A stretch of DNA of 64,000 bases, taken from assembly GCA_019634925.1 (NCBI GenBank), contig JAHCAL010000003.1, forward strand, positions 1-64,000, in the 5' to 3' direction. Origin of the DNA: Pseudomonadales bacterium. GTDB lineage: Bacteria; Pseudomonadota; Gammaproteobacteria; Pseudomonadales; Azotimanducaceae. Positions 1-10,178 of the stretch are shown piece by piece. The notes below the pieces were generated by a model. That model was not told where the DNA came from and ran no database searches. It worked only from the letters and a program-made list of their open reading frames with translations. A program made the position numbers and the translations under genes. Numbering within the stretch: the stretch's first letter is position 1; every line of letters starts with the position of its first letter.

Positions 1-14
1 TTTACTCTGACCCC
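1..14 (+). repeat. copy of dispersed motif TTTACTCTGACCCC
   Basis: The first 14 bases match the motif that forms the ends of the large palindrome at 1040-1126 and recurs at 42432-42445 and inside the kinase at about 59380-59426. It lies just before the Shine-Dalgarno sequence of the oxidoreductase gene. The element probably continues to the left of the window. The motif has the look of a REP-type dispersed repeat; that origin is inference. Confidence 0.7.
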
Positions 15-24
15 AGGAGCATCC

Positions 25-1026
25 ATGAGCACGTTTCGAGAAATCCGCCTGAAAGCCCGCCCGGTCGGCATGCCCGGCGACGAACACTTCGAGGTCTGCA
101 CGGTCGACGTGCCCGATCCCGGCCCCGGCGAGGTGCTGGTGCGCAATCACTACATGAGCGTCGACCCCTACATGCGCGGGCGCATGTACGACCGCAAGAG
201 CTACGTGCCGCCGTTCCAGGTCGGCGCGGTGCTGGACGGCGGAGCGGTGGGCGAGGTGATCGCCTCGAACAGCCAGGAACTTCCAGTCGGCAGCTTCGTG
301 CAGAGCGGGTTCGGCTGGCGCGAAGCCTTCATCGCCAAGCCGGCGCAGTTGCAGCCGGTCGACCCCGGGCTCGCGCCGCTCTCGGCCTACCTCGGCGTAC
401 TCGGCATGCCCGGCATGACGGCCTACGTCGGCCTGTTCCGCGCGGCGAGCCTGAAGGACGGCGAGACGGTATTCGTTTCGGGCGCGGCCGGTGCGGTGGG
501 TTCACTCGCCGGACAGATCGCGCGAATCAAGGGCTGTCGTGTGCTCGGCAGCGCCGGCAGTGACGACAAGGTCGCGCACCTGGTCGACGACCTGGGGTTC
601 GACTTCGCGTTCAATTACCGCAACGGCGACCTGCTCGGCCAGCTGCGCAAGGGCGCGCCGGACGGGCTCGACGTGTATTTCGACAACGTCGGCGCCGATC
701 ACCTCGAAGCGGCGCTGTCCCATATGCGGCAGTTTGGACGCATCGCGCTGTGCGGCGCGATCGCGGTGTACAACGACACCCAGCCGCGCCCCGGTCCGTC
801 GAACCTCGCGATGGCCATCGGGCTCGGACTGCGTCTGCAGGGCTTTGTGGTGAGCCATTACAACGACTCACGCGCTGATTTCATCCGCGACGTGTCGGGC
901 TGGATCCGCGCAGGCAAGGTGAAGTACGACGAGACGATTCTCGACGGCATCGAGCAGGCGCCGGCCGCGTTCGCGGGCCTGTTCACCGGGCGCAACGTGG
1001 GCAAGATGCTCGTCAGGCTGAAGTGA
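25..1026 (+). CDS. NADP-dependent medium-chain oxidoreductase (leukotriene B4 dehydrogenase / curcumin reductase type)
   Basis: This 333-residue cytoplasmic protein belongs to the zinc-free medium-chain dehydrogenase/reductase group that reduces activated C=C bonds of enones with NADPH. The family signature YMSVDPYMRGRM lies near residues 44-55. A Rossmann nucleotide-binding segment, SGAAGAVGSLAGQIA, lies near 151-165. The zinc-binding cysteines of true alcohol dehydrogenases are missing, as expected for this group. AGGAG at 15-19 precedes the ATG by five bases. The gene stands alone between two copies of the TTTACTCTGACCCC motif. The natural substrate cannot be told from sequence. Confidence 0.88.
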   Translation: MSTFREIRLKARPVGMPGDEHFEVCTVDVPDPGPGEVLVRNHYMSVDPYMRGRMYDRKSYVPPFQVGAVLDGGAVGEVIASNSQELPVGSFVQSGFGWREAFIAKPAQLQPVDPGLAPLSAYLGVLGMPGMTAYVGLFRAASLKDGETVFVSGAAGAVGSLAGQIARIKGCRVLGSAGSDDKVAHLVDDLGFDFAFNYRNGDLLGQLRKGAPDGLDVYFDNVGADHLEAALSHMRQFGRIALCGAIAVYNDTQPRPGPSNLAMAIGLGLRLQGFVVSHYNDSRADFIRDVSGWIRAGKVKYDETILDGIEQAPAAFAGLFTGRNVGKMLVRLK

Positions 1027-1039
1027 TCGGAGGGACAAA

Positions 1040-1126
1040 TGGGGTCAGAGTAAAATCTCGCGCAGTCAGAGATCGCGGGCCATCGGCCCGCGATCTCTGA
1101 CTGCGCGAGATTTTACTCTGACCCCA
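1040..1126. repeat. 87-nt palindrome with 42-bp perfect arms, ends in GGGGTCAGAGTAAA
   Basis: Bases 1040-1081 are the exact reverse complement of 1085-1126, leaving a three-base loop (1082-1084, ATC). The outer ends of both arms are the motif GGGGTCAGAGTAAA. The palindrome starts 14 bases after the stop of the oxidoreductase and overlaps the last codons of the convergent protease gene. An RNA copy from either strand would form a very long hairpin, so bidirectional transcript termination or RNase III processing is likely. A REP-like mobile origin is inferred. Confidence 0.9.
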
Positions 1127-1718
1127 ACCGTCGCCCCGGCGGACGCGGCGTGTTCAGGTAGGTCGCGACCCAGTGGATGCCGATGACCAGCACGAGGTCG
1201 TGGTGGATGCCGAAGTTCCGGCTGAGCGCCATCCCGCCGATGCAGGCCGCGAGGCACCACTGCCATCTCCAGCGCAGCGTGAAATAGTGCATCAGGCCGA
1301 ACAGCACGTTGCTGACGACCACCGCGCTGCGCACCTCGAATCCCCCTCCCTCCATGAGCCAGGGAATCGCCAGGCGAAACAGCCATTCCTCCCACGCCGA
1401 AAGCACCAGCAGATAAAGACACCAGCCGATCTGGCCAGGGTCGACGCGACGGTCCAGGAACGTCACCCAGCCGGTCAGAATCACCAGGAGCAGCGCGGCG
1501 ACGCCGAGGTAGCGCACCGGGTCTGCGGCAAACCCGGCAAGCACCTCCGGCAGCAGCGCCCGAAGGTCCGGATGTGCGAGGCAGAGCAGGGCGAGCAGCA
1601 GGCCGGGCAGTCCGTGGCGTAGAAAGACCGCGCCGAAGGTGGAGAGTCGCGCGCCGGTGAAGTCCGGCGGCCGCTGCAGCCGACGCACCTGTGAATCCAC
1701 CCTGTCCGGAGGACCCAC
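1113..1718 (-). CDS. CPBP-family intramembrane metalloprotease (CAAX-protease-like)
   Basis: This integral membrane protein of about 200 residues has several hydrophobic segments and the CPBP motif order: EEWLFR (EExxxR type) in the middle, then FGLMH (FxxxH type), then a late histidine in GIHWVATYLN. The family cleaves or binds membrane substrates and includes prenyl-protein CAAX proteases and bacteriocin-immunity proteins; the target here is unknown. The start is uncertain because the first 25-30 residues are hydrophilic and a later GTG could be used. The last residues, LGSE and TAA stop, are encoded by the dispersed repeat motif. Confidence 0.75.
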   Translation of the reverse strand: MGPPDRVDSQVRRLQRPPDFTGARLSTFGAVFLRHGLPGLLLALLCLAHPDLRALLPEVLAGFAADPVRYLGVAALLLVILTGWVTFLDRRVDPGQIGWCLYLLVLSAWEEWLFRLAIPWLMEGGGFEVRSAVVVSNVLFGLMHYFTLRWRWQWCLAACIGGMALSRNFGIHHDLVLVIGIHWVATYLNTPRPPGRRLGSE

Positions 1719-1740
1719 TACACGTGACCGCTGGAAAAAC

Positions 1741-1817
<77 letters not shown>

Positions 1818-1867
1818 GAAACCACGAGGGTTCAGTGGCGGGCCGGGGGCCGCGCCGAAGGACGCGT

Positions 1868-1894
1868 ATCATACTCGATCCCGCGGCAGATCAA
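1868..1894 (-). promoter_or_regulatory. possible promoter for tRNA-Val
   Basis: On the minus strand TTGATC (1889-1894) is followed after 15 bases by TATGAT (1868-1873). The spacer is short for sigma-70 and the leader to the tRNA would be about 45 nt, so the assignment is tentative. Confidence 0.4.
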
Positions 1895-1967
1895 AGCGCC
1901 CCGTTGCCTGCCGCCGCGGGCCCCGCCAATAGCCCTTTGCCCACAAAGGGTTAGCCGGCCGGTCCCC

Positions 1968-1996
1968 TTGTATGACCGGAATCGCGGCAGTAGAAT
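1968..1996 (+). promoter_or_regulatory. sigma-70-type promoter for infC operon
   Basis: TTGTAT (1968-1973), a 17-base spacer and TAGAAT (1991-1996) form a good housekeeping promoter. The stretch TAGAATGCGCGGC is identical at the tRNA-Glu promoter, and the GC-rich discriminator right after the -10 is typical of growth-rate and ppGpp-controlled promoters of translation genes. Confidence 0.65.
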
Positions 1997-2144
1997 GCGC
2001 GGCCGTTCCCCGTCCGTATGGAAGGGGCACGGTGCGCGGGGGGGACCCATGGGTCAGCGACCCGCGCCGAAAACCAGTCGGACAGGCGCCGCGCCAGGGC
2101 GGGCCGTGCTCGGCTGTTGCCGATTGATCCAGTGGAGAACGCCT

Positions 2145-2708
2145 ATCAAAAAAGGTGTAGTGAAACGCAGTGACCGGACACTCCTGAATGAGGAGATCCG
2201 TTCGTCGAGCGTTCGTTTGATTGGCCCCGACGGAAATCAGGTCGGTGTCGTGTCCCGGGGTGAGGCGCTCGAGTCCGCCCGCCGTGCCGGTCTGGATCTG
2301 GTGATGATTTCACCGGATGCTGAGCCGCCGGTGGTTAAGGTGATGGATTTCGGCAAGCATCTCTTCGAGCTGAAGAAGGTCAAGGCAGCTCAGAAGAAGA
2401 AGCAGAAGCAGATCCAGATCAAGGAGATCAAGTTCCGCCCGGGAACGGAAGAAGGCGACTACCAGGTAAAACTACGCAACCTGGTTCGCTTCCTGGAAGA
2501 AGGAGACAAAGCCAAGATCTCGCTTCGTTTCCGCGGCAGAGAGGTCGTGCATCCGGAAATCGGCATGCAGCTCATGTCACGGGTCTCGAAGGATCTCGAG
2601 CCTTACGGCACGGTGGAAGCCGAGCCGAAGTTCGAAGGTCGTCAGGTGGTCATGGTGCTGGCTCCCAAGAAAAAGAAGAAGGCCGAAAAGGCCACAGGAT
2701 CCGAGTGA
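2145..2708 (+). CDS. infC: translation initiation factor IF-3
   Basis: IF-3 binds the 30S subunit, keeps ribosomes dissociated and checks start codons. The protein has the N-terminal domain ([20 protein letters not shown]), the lysine-rich linker, and the C-terminal domain ([18 protein letters not shown]). The best start is the rare ATC at 2145, with GGAG at 2134-2137 seven bases before it, giving 187 residues. Non-AUG starts are the rule for infC and allow autoregulation, because IF-3 discriminates against its own initiation. A GTG a few codons later is the alternative. It heads the block infC-rpmI-rplT-pheS-pheT-ihfA; thrS is not adjacent. Confidence 0.95.
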   Translation: MKKGVVKRSDRTLLNEEIRSSSVRLIGPDGNQVGVVSRGEALESARRAGLDLVMISPDAEPPVVKVMDFGKHLFELKKVKAAQKKKQKQIQIKEIKFRPGTEEGDYQVKLRNLVRFLEEGDKAKISLRFRGREVVHPEIGMQLMSRVSKDLEPYGTVEAEPKFEGRQVVMVLAPKKKKKAEKATGSE

Positions 2709-2767
2709 TCCGGAGACGGCCGGGTTCCACAGTGGGGCCCGGGTAACAAATCGCGTGGAGCAAGGAC

Positions 2768-2968
2768 ATGCCGAAACTGAAAACCAAGTCCGGCGCGGCG
2801 AAGCGTTTTCGCCGTACCGCCACCGGCTATAAACACCGGCAGGCGAATCGGAACCACATCCTTACCAAGAAAGCTTCCAAGCGGAAGCGTCAGCTGCGCG
2901 GTCTCGAAGCCGTCGCGAAGGGCGACATCGAGGGACTGAACCGCATGCTGCCGACCAAGGCACGATAG
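2768..2968 (+). CDS. rpmI: 50S ribosomal protein L35
   Basis: This 66-residue basic protein begins with the family signature [15 protein letters not shown] and contains the [16 protein letters not shown] segment, at normal L35 length. It is a large-subunit protein and always found with infC and rplT. It follows infC by 59 bases and precedes rplT by 13 bases. GGAG at about 2757-2760 lies before the ATG. Confidence 0.98.
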   Translation: MPKLKTKSGAAKRFRRTATGYKHRQANRNHILTKKASKRKRQLRGLEAVAKGDIEGLNRMLPTKAR

Positions 2969-2981
2969 GGAGTCACGCAAC

Positions 2982-3359
2982 ATGCCAAGAGTAAAACGCG
3001 GCGTTGCCTCCCGTGCGCGGCGCAACAAGGTTCTGAAGGCAGCGAAAGGCTATTACGGCGCGCGCAGCCGCTCGTTCAAGGTCGCCAAGCAAGCGGTCAT
3101 CAAGGCGGGCCAGTACGCCTATCGCGACCGCCGTCAGCGCAAGCGCCAGTTCCGCGCGCTGTGGATCGTGCGCATCAATGCGGCGGCCAACGAGCACGGG
3201 CTGTCGTACAGCCGATTTATCGACGGTCTGAACAAGGCCTCGATCGAAGTGGATCGCAAGGTGCTGGCGGACCTCGCCATGCACGAGAAGGAAGCCTTCG
3301 CGGTGCTGGTCGAGAAGGCGAAAGCCGCGCTCGAAGGCTCGCTCGCGCAGGCCGCCTGA
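2982..3359 (+). CDS. rplT: 50S ribosomal protein L20
   Basis: L20 is needed early in 50S assembly and in many bacteria represses translation of its own operon. The protein starts [19 protein letters not shown] and carries the conserved [17 protein letters not shown] segment. At 125 residues it is slightly longer than the usual 117-119, through a short alanine-rich tail. It is the third gene of the infC block. No repressor pseudoknot could be identified by eye. Confidence 0.98.
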   Translation: MPRVKRGVASRARRNKVLKAAKGYYGARSRSFKVAKQAVIKAGQYAYRDRRQRKRQFRALWIVRINAAANEHGLSYSRFIDGLNKASIEVDRKVLADLAMHEKEAFAVLVEKAKAALEGSLAQAA

Positions 3360-3365
3360 TCACGT

Positions 3366-3402
3366 CGCCCGCGGTCGCCGCCATCCGCGGCGGCCGGCGG
3401 GC
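3366..3402 (+). terminator. GC-rich hairpin after rplT
   Basis: GCCCGCGGTCGCCGC can pair with GCGGCGGCCGGCGGGC across a short loop, with one mismatch or bulge. No U-tract follows, so this may be an RNA-stabilising or pausing hairpin and not a classical terminator. Confidence 0.35.
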
Positions 3403-3423
3403 AAGCAGCAAGATCCGTATTGA

Positions 3424-4569
<1,146 letters not shown>

Positions 4570-4578
4570 GGAGCCGCC

Positions 4579-6963
4579 ATGAAGTTCAGTGAAGCCTGGC
4601 TCAGGGAGTGGATCGACCCGGGCCTGTCGCGCGACGAACTGTTCGCCCAGCTCACCATGGCCGGCCTCGAGATCGAAGGCGCGGAACCGGTCGCGGGCGA
4701 ATTCTCGGGCGTGGTGGTGGGCGAAGTGCGATCGGCCGCGCGCCATCCCGATGCCGACAAGCTGTCGGTGTGCGCGGTGTATGACGGAGCAGAGACGCTG
4801 CAGGTGGTCTGTGGTGCGCCGAACGTGCGCGCCGGGATGAAGACCGCGTTCGCCCGTGTGGGTGCACGACTGCCGGGCGACTTCGCGATCAAGAAGGCCA
4901 AGCTGCGCGGTGTGGAGTCGTGCGGCATGCTTTGCAGCGCGGCGGAACTCGGCATCGGCGACGCCGCCGACGGCATCATGGATCTCGCCGTGGACCTGGT
5001 TCCCGGCACCGATCTCCGGGCGGCGCTCGCCCTCGACGATACGATCGCCGAGGTCAACCTGACACCGAACCGCGGCGACTGCCTTTCGATCCGCGGACTC
5101 GCGCGCGAGGTGGGCGTGCTGAACGACCTGGCGGTCAAGGCGCCGCCGATCGTACCGGTCGTGCCGACCCACGCTGCGACCTTCCTGGTCCGCGTCGACG
5201 ACGGTGCTGGTTGTCCGCGCTACCTCGGGCGGGTGATCCGCAACGTCGATCTCACGCGGCCGGCACCCGAATGGCTCCGCGAGAAACTGCGCCGTTCCGG
5301 CGTGCGCAGCATCGACGCCGTGGTGGATGTGACCAATTTCGTGCTGCTCGAACTCGGCCAGCCGATGCATGCCTTCGACCTGGGTGCGCTCGAGGGCGGC
5401 ATCGAGGTGCGGCCTGCACGGGCCGGGGAGCGCCTGGTCCTGCTCGACGGGCGCGACGTGGCGCTCGATACCGATACGCTGGTCATTGCCGACGCCGGTG
5501 GACCGGTTGCCATTGCCGGCGTCATGGGCGGCACGCGCAGCGGCGTGGGTGCGGCGACGGTCGACGTTTTTCTCGAATGTGCGTTCTTCGCGCCGCTCGC
5601 GGTCGCGGGCACCGCGCGCCGCTATGGCCTGCACACCGAGGCATCGCACCGCTACGAGCGCGGCGTGGATTTCGCTCTGCAGCGCGACGCGATGGAGCGT
5701 GCGACGGCGCTCCTGCTCGACATCGTCGGCGGCGAGCCTGGCCCGGTGACCGAGGCGCTGTCGGCCGGCCATCTGCCGGTCAGAGAGCCGGTACGGTTGC
5801 GGCAGTCGCGGCTGAATGCGCTGGTCGGGGTCGAGATCGCGCCCGAGGAAGTCGACGCGGCCTTCGCGCGGCTCGACTTCGAACTGGTGGGCCGCGAAAC
5901 CCAGCCAGGCACCGGCATCGTGTGGACGATCGTGCCGCCGAGCCACCGGTTCGACGTCGAACGCGAAGCCGACCTGGTGGAAGAGGTCTGCCGGATCCAC
6001 GGCTACAACCGGATTCCTGCGCGACGTCCGGTCGCGCCGGTGCCGCTGCGCGAGGTTCCGCTCGCTTCGTCGGGCGAAACGGAACTGCGCGAACAACTGG
6101 CCGGGCTCGGTTTCCAGGAAGCGGTCACGTTCAGCTTCGTCGATCCCGCGCTGCAGGATCTGCTCGACCCGGGCGTGACGGCGCTGCGTCTCGCCAATCC
6201 CATGTCGTCGGAACAGGCTGTGATGCGCACCAACCTGCTGCCGGGGCTCGTGAACGCGCTGCGCCTGAACGTCAGCCGGCAGCAGGAGCGGGCGCGGCTG
6301 TTCGAGGTCGGGCTCGCGTTCATCCCGGGCGAGCCGCTCCGCCAGGAGCAGCGGGTGGCCGGCCTGCTCTACGGCAGCCGGCTGCCGGAAAGCTGGGCCA
6401 ACGGCCGCGAAGCGGTCGACTTCTTCGACGCGAAGGGTGTCGTCGAGCGCCTGCTCGAATGGGCGGGCCTGCGCGCCGTCGCGTTCGAACCGCTCGCCGA
6501 TCCGGTGCTGCATCCCGGACAGTCCGCGGCGCTCATGGTCGACGGGCTTCGCGCCGGGCGACTCGGCCGGTTGCACCCGGAGATCGAGGCGCGCCTGGAC
6601 TTCGCGAAGCCGGTGTACTGCTTCGAGCTCGATGCCCAGGCGATACTCGGGCGCGGTCCGCGGCGCTACCAAGGTATCTCACGCTATCCGAGCGTGCGTC
6701 GCGATCTCGCCATCGTCGTGCCGCGTGCGGTTGCCGCGGGTGCGGTGGAATCGGTCGTGCGGGAGACGCTCGGCGCGATCCTGGTCGACTTTCGGATCTT
6801 CGACGTTTACCAGGGCAAGGGTATTGATTCTACTGAGAAAAGCCTGGGCCTAGGGTTGACGTTCCAGGATGCTTCAGCCACGCTAACGGACGATCAGATT
6901 GGCCGTTGTACACAGGACGCGGTGGGGGCTCTCGAACGTGTCCTGGGGGCGCGACTGCGCTGA
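4579..6963 (+). CDS. pheT: phenylalanine--tRNA ligase beta subunit
   Basis: The 794-residue beta subunit completes PheRS, supplying tRNA recognition and the editing site against mischarged Tyr. Visible in order are the N-terminal MKFSEAWLREW block, an EMAP-type tRNA-binding domain (about 40-150), the B3/B4 editing region, the B5 domain, and a C-terminal anticodon-binding FDX-ACB domain that begins near RYPSVRRDLAIVVP. Length is normal for gammaproteobacteria. It is nine bases behind pheS and about 90 bases before ihfA. Confidence 0.97.
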   Translation: MKFSEAWLREWIDPGLSRDELFAQLTMAGLEIEGAEPVAGEFSGVVVGEVRSAARHPDADKLSVCAVYDGAETLQVVCGAPNVRAGMKTAFARVGARLPGDFAIKKAKLRGVESCGMLCSAAELGIGDAADGIMDLAVDLVPGTDLRAALALDDTIAEVNLTPNRGDCLSIRGLAREVGVLNDLAVKAPPIVPVVPTHAATFLVRVDDGAGCPRYLGRVIRNVDLTRPAPEWLREKLRRSGVRSIDAVVDVTNFVLLELGQPMHAFDLGALEGGIEVRPARAGERLVLLDGRDVALDTDTLVIADAGGPVAIAGVMGGTRSGVGAATVDVFLECAFFAPLAVAGTARRYGLHTEASHRYERGVDFALQRDAMERATALLLDIVGGEPGPVTEALSAGHLPVREPVRLRQSRLNALVGVEIAPEEVDAAFARLDFELVGRETQPGTGIVWTIVPPSHRFDVEREADLVEEVCRIHGYNRIPARRPVAPVPLREVPLASSGETELREQLAGLGFQEAVTFSFVDPALQDLLDPGVTALRLANPMSSEQAVMRTNLLPGLVNALRLNVSRQQERARLFEVGLAFIPGEPLRQEQRVAGLLYGSRLPESWANGREAVDFFDAKGVVERLLEWAGLRAVAFEPLADPVLHPGQSAALMVDGLRAGRLGRLHPEIEARLDFAKPVYCFELDAQAILGRGPRRYQGISRYPSVRRDLAIVVPRAVAAGAVESVVRETLGAILVDFRIFDVYQGKGIDSTEKSLGLGLTFQDASATLTDDQIGRCTQDAVGALERVLGARLR

Positions 6964-7056
6964 TCCGTGCTGATCCGATCCGTAACTTGGTGCGAGTCGT
7001 CTGGATCCGGTGGGGCTGGTGGGACCTGAGGGACCCGTTGGGAAGGAGACACAATC

Positions 7057-7362
7057 TTGGCGGCTTTGACCAAGGCGCAGATGGCCGATCGTCTATTCGA
7101 TGAACTCGGCCTCAACAAGCGCGAAGCAAAAGAAGTGGTCGAGATGTTCTTCGACGCCATCCGCAACTCCCTCGAGCGCAACGAACAGGTCAAGCTGTCC
7201 GGCTTCGGCAATTTCGAACTGCGCGAGAAAGGCGAGCGTCCCGGGCGGAATCCGAAGACCGGCGAAGAGATCCCCATCTCCGCGCGTCGCGTCGTCACGT
7301 TCCGTCCCGGTCAGAAACTGAAAGCACGAGTAGAGGCCTATGCTGGACGCCAGCCAGAATGA
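7057..7362 (+). CDS. ihfA: integration host factor subunit alpha
   Basis: IHF-alpha pairs with IHF-beta to bend DNA sharply at specific sites. The protein has the [17 protein letters not shown] start, the body [24 protein letters not shown] with the DNA-intercalating proline arm, and the end [11 protein letters not shown]. The start is TTG at 7057 with AAGGAG at 7043-7048, eight bases upstream. Its place after pheT is the standard gammaproteobacterial order. It overlaps the next gene by 23 bases, implying coupling. Confidence 0.97.
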   Translation: MAALTKAQMADRLFDELGLNKREAKEVVEMFFDAIRNSLERNEQVKLSGFGNFELREKGERPGRNPKTGEEIPISARRVVTFRPGQKLKARVEAYAGRQPE

Positions 7363-7696
7363 CGAATTGCCGCCGATTCCCGGCAAACGGTATTTCACCA
7401 TCGGCGAGGTCAGCCAGCTTTGTGACGTAAAGCCCCACGTACTGCGCTACTGGGAACAGGAGTTCCCGCAGCTGAAGCCGGTCAAGCGGCGCGGCAACCG
7501 CCGCTACTACCAGCGCCAGGACGTCATCGTCATCCGCCAGATCCGCGGTCTGCTCTACGATCAGGGTTTCACCATCGGCGGTGCGCGCCAGCGCCTGCAG
7601 GGTGAAGAAGCGAAGCAGGACCAGACCCAGTTCAAGCTGCTGGTCAAGCAGATGATCGTGGAACTGGAGGACGTGCTCCGGGTGCTCAAGGCCTGA
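7340..7696 (+). CDS. MerR-family transcriptional regulator (ihfA-linked)
   Basis: This 118-residue protein has a MerR-type winged helix-turn-helix at about residues 18-85 ([28 protein letters not shown]) and a short C-terminal helix. Length and sequence match the uncharacterised MerR-like regulator that almost always follows ihfA in gammaproteobacteria. No metal-binding cysteine cluster follows the HTH, so the signal is unknown. It overlaps ihfA by 23 bases and is the last gene of the block. Confidence 0.92.
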   Translation: MLDASQNDELPPIPGKRYFTIGEVSQLCDVKPHVLRYWEQEFPQLKPVKRRGNRRYYQRQDVIVIRQIRGLLYDQGFTIGGARQRLQGEEAKQDQTQFKLLVKQMIVELEDVLRVLKA

Positions 7697-7711
7697 TCGA
7701 CGCCGCCCGCG

Positions 7712-7891
7712 TCAGCGCTTGCGAAAGCGCTGCCAGAGCGCAGCGGCTGCAAAGCCCGCGCTGCCCATCAGCGCCATGCCGACCGCGGCCAGGAGCACCG
7801 CCCGGAATGGGATCCCATCGAGCAGCGCGAATCCCAGCCCGATGGATACGCAGATAGCGAACCACACGGTGATCTGCCACGGTTTGTTCAC
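7712..7891 (-). CDS. small two-helix membrane protein (hypothetical)
   Basis: A 59-residue frame on the minus strand starts with GTG at 7891, preceded by GGAGG nine bases upstream. It encodes a short N-terminus (NKPWQ), a hydrophobic helix (about 7-24), a short polar turn with GIPFR, a second hydrophobic helix (about 31-51) and a basic tail WQRFRKR. The topology and ribosome-binding site make it a credible small inner-membrane protein. I do not recognise a family. It converges on the MerR gene. Confidence 0.6.
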   Translation of the reverse strand: MNKPWQITVWFAICVSIGLGFALLDGIPFRAVLLAAVGMALMGSAGFAAAALWQRFRKR

Positions 7892-7962
7892 CTTGGTCTG
7901 CCTCCGTCAGCGGGGAATCAGTGCCTGCGGCGGCACGGATGACCCGCACCGTGCGCCGACAT

Positions 7963-8880
7963 TCATCCGCGCAGCAGAAACCGCTCGAGGCGCGCCCGGC
8001 GCTCCGGCGCGATCGGCACCGCCTTGCGCGTCACCAGGTCCATGGCCACCCCGACCGCGGTCGCGCTGGCGGCGGCATGCCCCGTGCGGCGGTTGATCAG
8101 GACGTGCGCCATGGTCTGGGTCTTGGCGCCGATCGCGCGAATGCCCGAGAGGTGCGTGTAGACGTCGCCCACCATCAAGGGCGCGTGGATCTCCAAGTGG
8201 TACTCCAGCGCGGCGCCGCCGAGCGCGCCTTCCTCGCGCGCGAACCGGTCGGCGTCGCTGTTCACGAACACCCAGAGGTTCGGCATGCCGTCGGAGACGC
8301 GACCGATGTATACGTGCGGCAGCACCGTACCCTCGGCGTCGCACTCGTCGGCGCCGATCACGCCCTGACCGACGATCCGGAAGCCCATGGCCTCGGCCGC
8401 ATCGAAGCTCTGCGGCGGCGCGGGGAGCGCGGCCGGGTCGATGCCACGGGGCGCTGCGAAATCCGGTGCGTCGACCGTCCTGTCATCCGGCCAGCGGGTC
8501 GGCCAGTCGCGCAGGTCGAGCGTGGTCTGGAAGCCGGCGAGCGGTTCGCCGGTCGCGTTGTGGCGCATGATCGACAGTACCGTGAGCGCGCCTTCCGAGC
8601 GTGCCAGCACGCCGCACTCGACGCGCAGGGGCGTCGCCGCGCGCGCCTCGCGCACGAAGCGGATGTGCTGGTGGCGGATCGCGCCGGGCACACGCATGGT
8701 CATGGCCGGGTCACCGGTCGTGATCGCGACGAACGCCTGCAGGGCCTGGTTGATCTTGTGGGCGAAGTAGCGGACGTTCTGGTGATCGTTCTCGTCGCAC
8801 TCCCACGTGTTCACGCTGCCGTAGAAGCAGGGGGTCAGGTCGGTCGTGTCCTGACCGGGTTCACGCACGGGCTCGGTCAT
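7963..8880 (-). CDS. double-hotdog thioesterase-like protein
   Basis: The 305-residue protein has two hotdog halves. The first begins near residue 20 with the 4HBT-type block WECDENDHQNVRYFAHKIN (the D-x3-H-x2-N-x2-Y arrangement), the second near residue 190 with HVYIGRVSDGMPNLW. Such proteins hydrolyse or bind acyl-CoA thioesters in the cytoplasm. It lies 31 bases upstream of the sugar dehydrogenase stop, on the same strand, but need not be co-functional. Substrate unknown. Confidence 0.75.
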   Translation of the reverse strand: MTEPVREPGQDTTDLTPCFYGSVNTWECDENDHQNVRYFAHKINQALQAFVAITTGDPAMTMRVPGAIRHQHIRFVREARAATPLRVECGVLARSEGALTVLSIMRHNATGEPLAGFQTTLDLRDWPTRWPDDRTVDAPDFAAPRGIDPAALPAPPQSFDAAEAMGFRIVGQGVIGADECDAEGTVLPHVYIGRVSDGMPNLWVFVNSDADRFAREEGALGGAALEYHLEIHAPLMVGDVYTHLSGIRAIGAKTQTMAHVLINRRTGHAAASATAVGVAMDLVTRKAVPIAPERRARLERFLLRG

Positions 8881-8911
8881 GCGCCTGGTGATCCTCTTCC
8901 CCCGGCGCGCG

Positions 8912-10087
8912 TCAGCGGGGCGTCAGCTTCAGCAGTCGGCCCTGGCCGCCGCGGGCGCCGTCCTCCAGCACCCAGAGCGCGCCGTCGGGACCTTCGACGA
9001 TCTCGCGGATCCGCTCGCCCATGGCGAAGCGCTCGGCTTCCCGGGCGGTATCCCCGTCGAAGGTCACGCGGACCAGCGCGCGCGACGACAGGCCGCCGAT
9101 GAAGCCGCTGCCGCGCCAGGCGGGAAACAGTTCGCCCTGGTAGATCGCGAAGCCCGCCGGCGAGATGGCCGGCACCCACCATTCGGCGGGCGGCGCGAAC
9201 TCGGGTCGGGTCGCGTGGTCGGGAATGTCGCGGCCGTCGTAGTGGTCGCCGTTCGATACGATCGGGTAGCCGTAATTCTCGCCGCGCACGATCAGGTTGA
9301 GTTCGTCGCCGTGCGCCGGGCCCATTTCATGCGCCCAGAGCCGGCCGGACGCGTCGAATGCGATGCCGAGTGGGTTACGGTGACCAAGCGTCCAGACCTC
9401 GGCCGCGACGCCGCCCCGATCGGCGAACGGATTGTCGGCCGGCACGCTGCCGTCCTGGCGCAGGCGTACGATCTTGCCGAGGTTGCCGGTCATGTCCTGG
9501 GCCGGGTCGAACTTCTGGCGTTCGCCGGAGGTGATGAACAGGTGGCCGTCGGGCGCGAGTGCGAGCCGGTGGCCGAAGTGGCCGCGGCCGGTGACCTTGG
9601 GTACCTGACGCCAGATGACCGCGAGGTCCTCGAGCCGGCCGGAGCCTGCGTCGTCGAGTACGAGTCGCGCGCGCGCAACGGCCGCACCGCGCGTATCGTC
9701 CGGTCCGGCTTCTGCGAAGCTGAGGTAGACGATGCCATTGGCGGCGAAGTCCGGGTGGACGAGCACGTCGCCCATCCCGCCCTGACCGCCGGCATCCACC
9801 GCAGGTACGCCTTCGACCGGTGCTGCGACCGTGCCTGCCTGGGTCACGATGCGCAGCCGGCCGGGCTTCTCGGTGACCAGCAGGCGGCCGTCCGGCAGGA
9901 ACGCGGCTGCCCACGGCTCTTCCAGTCGTGCGACGGGTTCGGCCACGAAAGGCGCGGCTTCGAGCGGGACGACGTTCAGCGCCGCCGGGTTGGGATTGGC
10001 GACCGTGCCGCAGGCGACGACCGAGAGCAGCGTCAGTGCTGCGGTGGTGGTGAAGAGGGAACGTGCACGCGGGCGGTGCTGGTACAT
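8912..10087 (-). CDS. PQQ-type soluble sugar dehydrogenase lipoprotein (YliI-like)
   Basis: This 391-residue protein has an N-terminal lipoprotein-type signal ending LLSVVAC (about residues 14-26), followed by a six-bladed beta-propeller of the GSDH family, which oxidises aldose sugars with PQQ. Family blocks are [31 protein letters not shown] and [12 protein letters not shown], then [17 protein letters not shown]. The ATG at 10087 is preferred because GAGGAG lies before it; the frame upstream runs into tRNA-Pro. The protein is likely periplasmic, membrane-anchored. Confidence 0.85.
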   Translation of the reverse strand: MYQHRPRARSLFTTTAALTLLSVVACGTVANPNPAALNVVPLEAAPFVAEPVARLEEPWAAAFLPDGRLLVTEKPGRLRIVTQAGTVAAPVEGVPAVDAGGQGGMGDVLVHPDFAANGIVYLSFAEAGPDDTRGAAVARARLVLDDAGSGRLEDLAVIWRQVPKVTGRGHFGHRLALAPDGHLFITSGERQKFDPAQDMTGNLGKIVRLRQDGSVPADNPFADRGGVAAEVWTLGHRNPLGIAFDASGRLWAHEMGPAHGDELNLIVRGENYGYPIVSNGDHYDGRDIPDHATRPEFAPPAEWWVPAISPAGFAIYQGELFPAWRGSGFIGGLSSRALVRVTFDGDTAREAERFAMGERIREIVEGPDGALWVLEDGARGGQGRLLKLTPR

Positions 10088-10178
10088 CTCGTTGGCTCCT
10101 CGCTGTCCGCCGCTGCGCGGTGGGCGCACGTGCGGGATGCTGATCTGCGGATCGCGGAGCATTGCTGGACGGGGGAAA

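Larger units (their letters stand above)
1818..2144 (+). other. infC upstream region / leader
   Basis: About 327 bases separate tRNA-Val from the infC start. The segment holds the tRNA-Val promoter candidate on one strand and the infC promoter candidate (1968-1996) on the other, then a leader of roughly 140 nt. No conserved gene is visible in it; the open frame that continues upstream of infC has no recognisable homology and spans the promoter. Confidence 0.6.
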
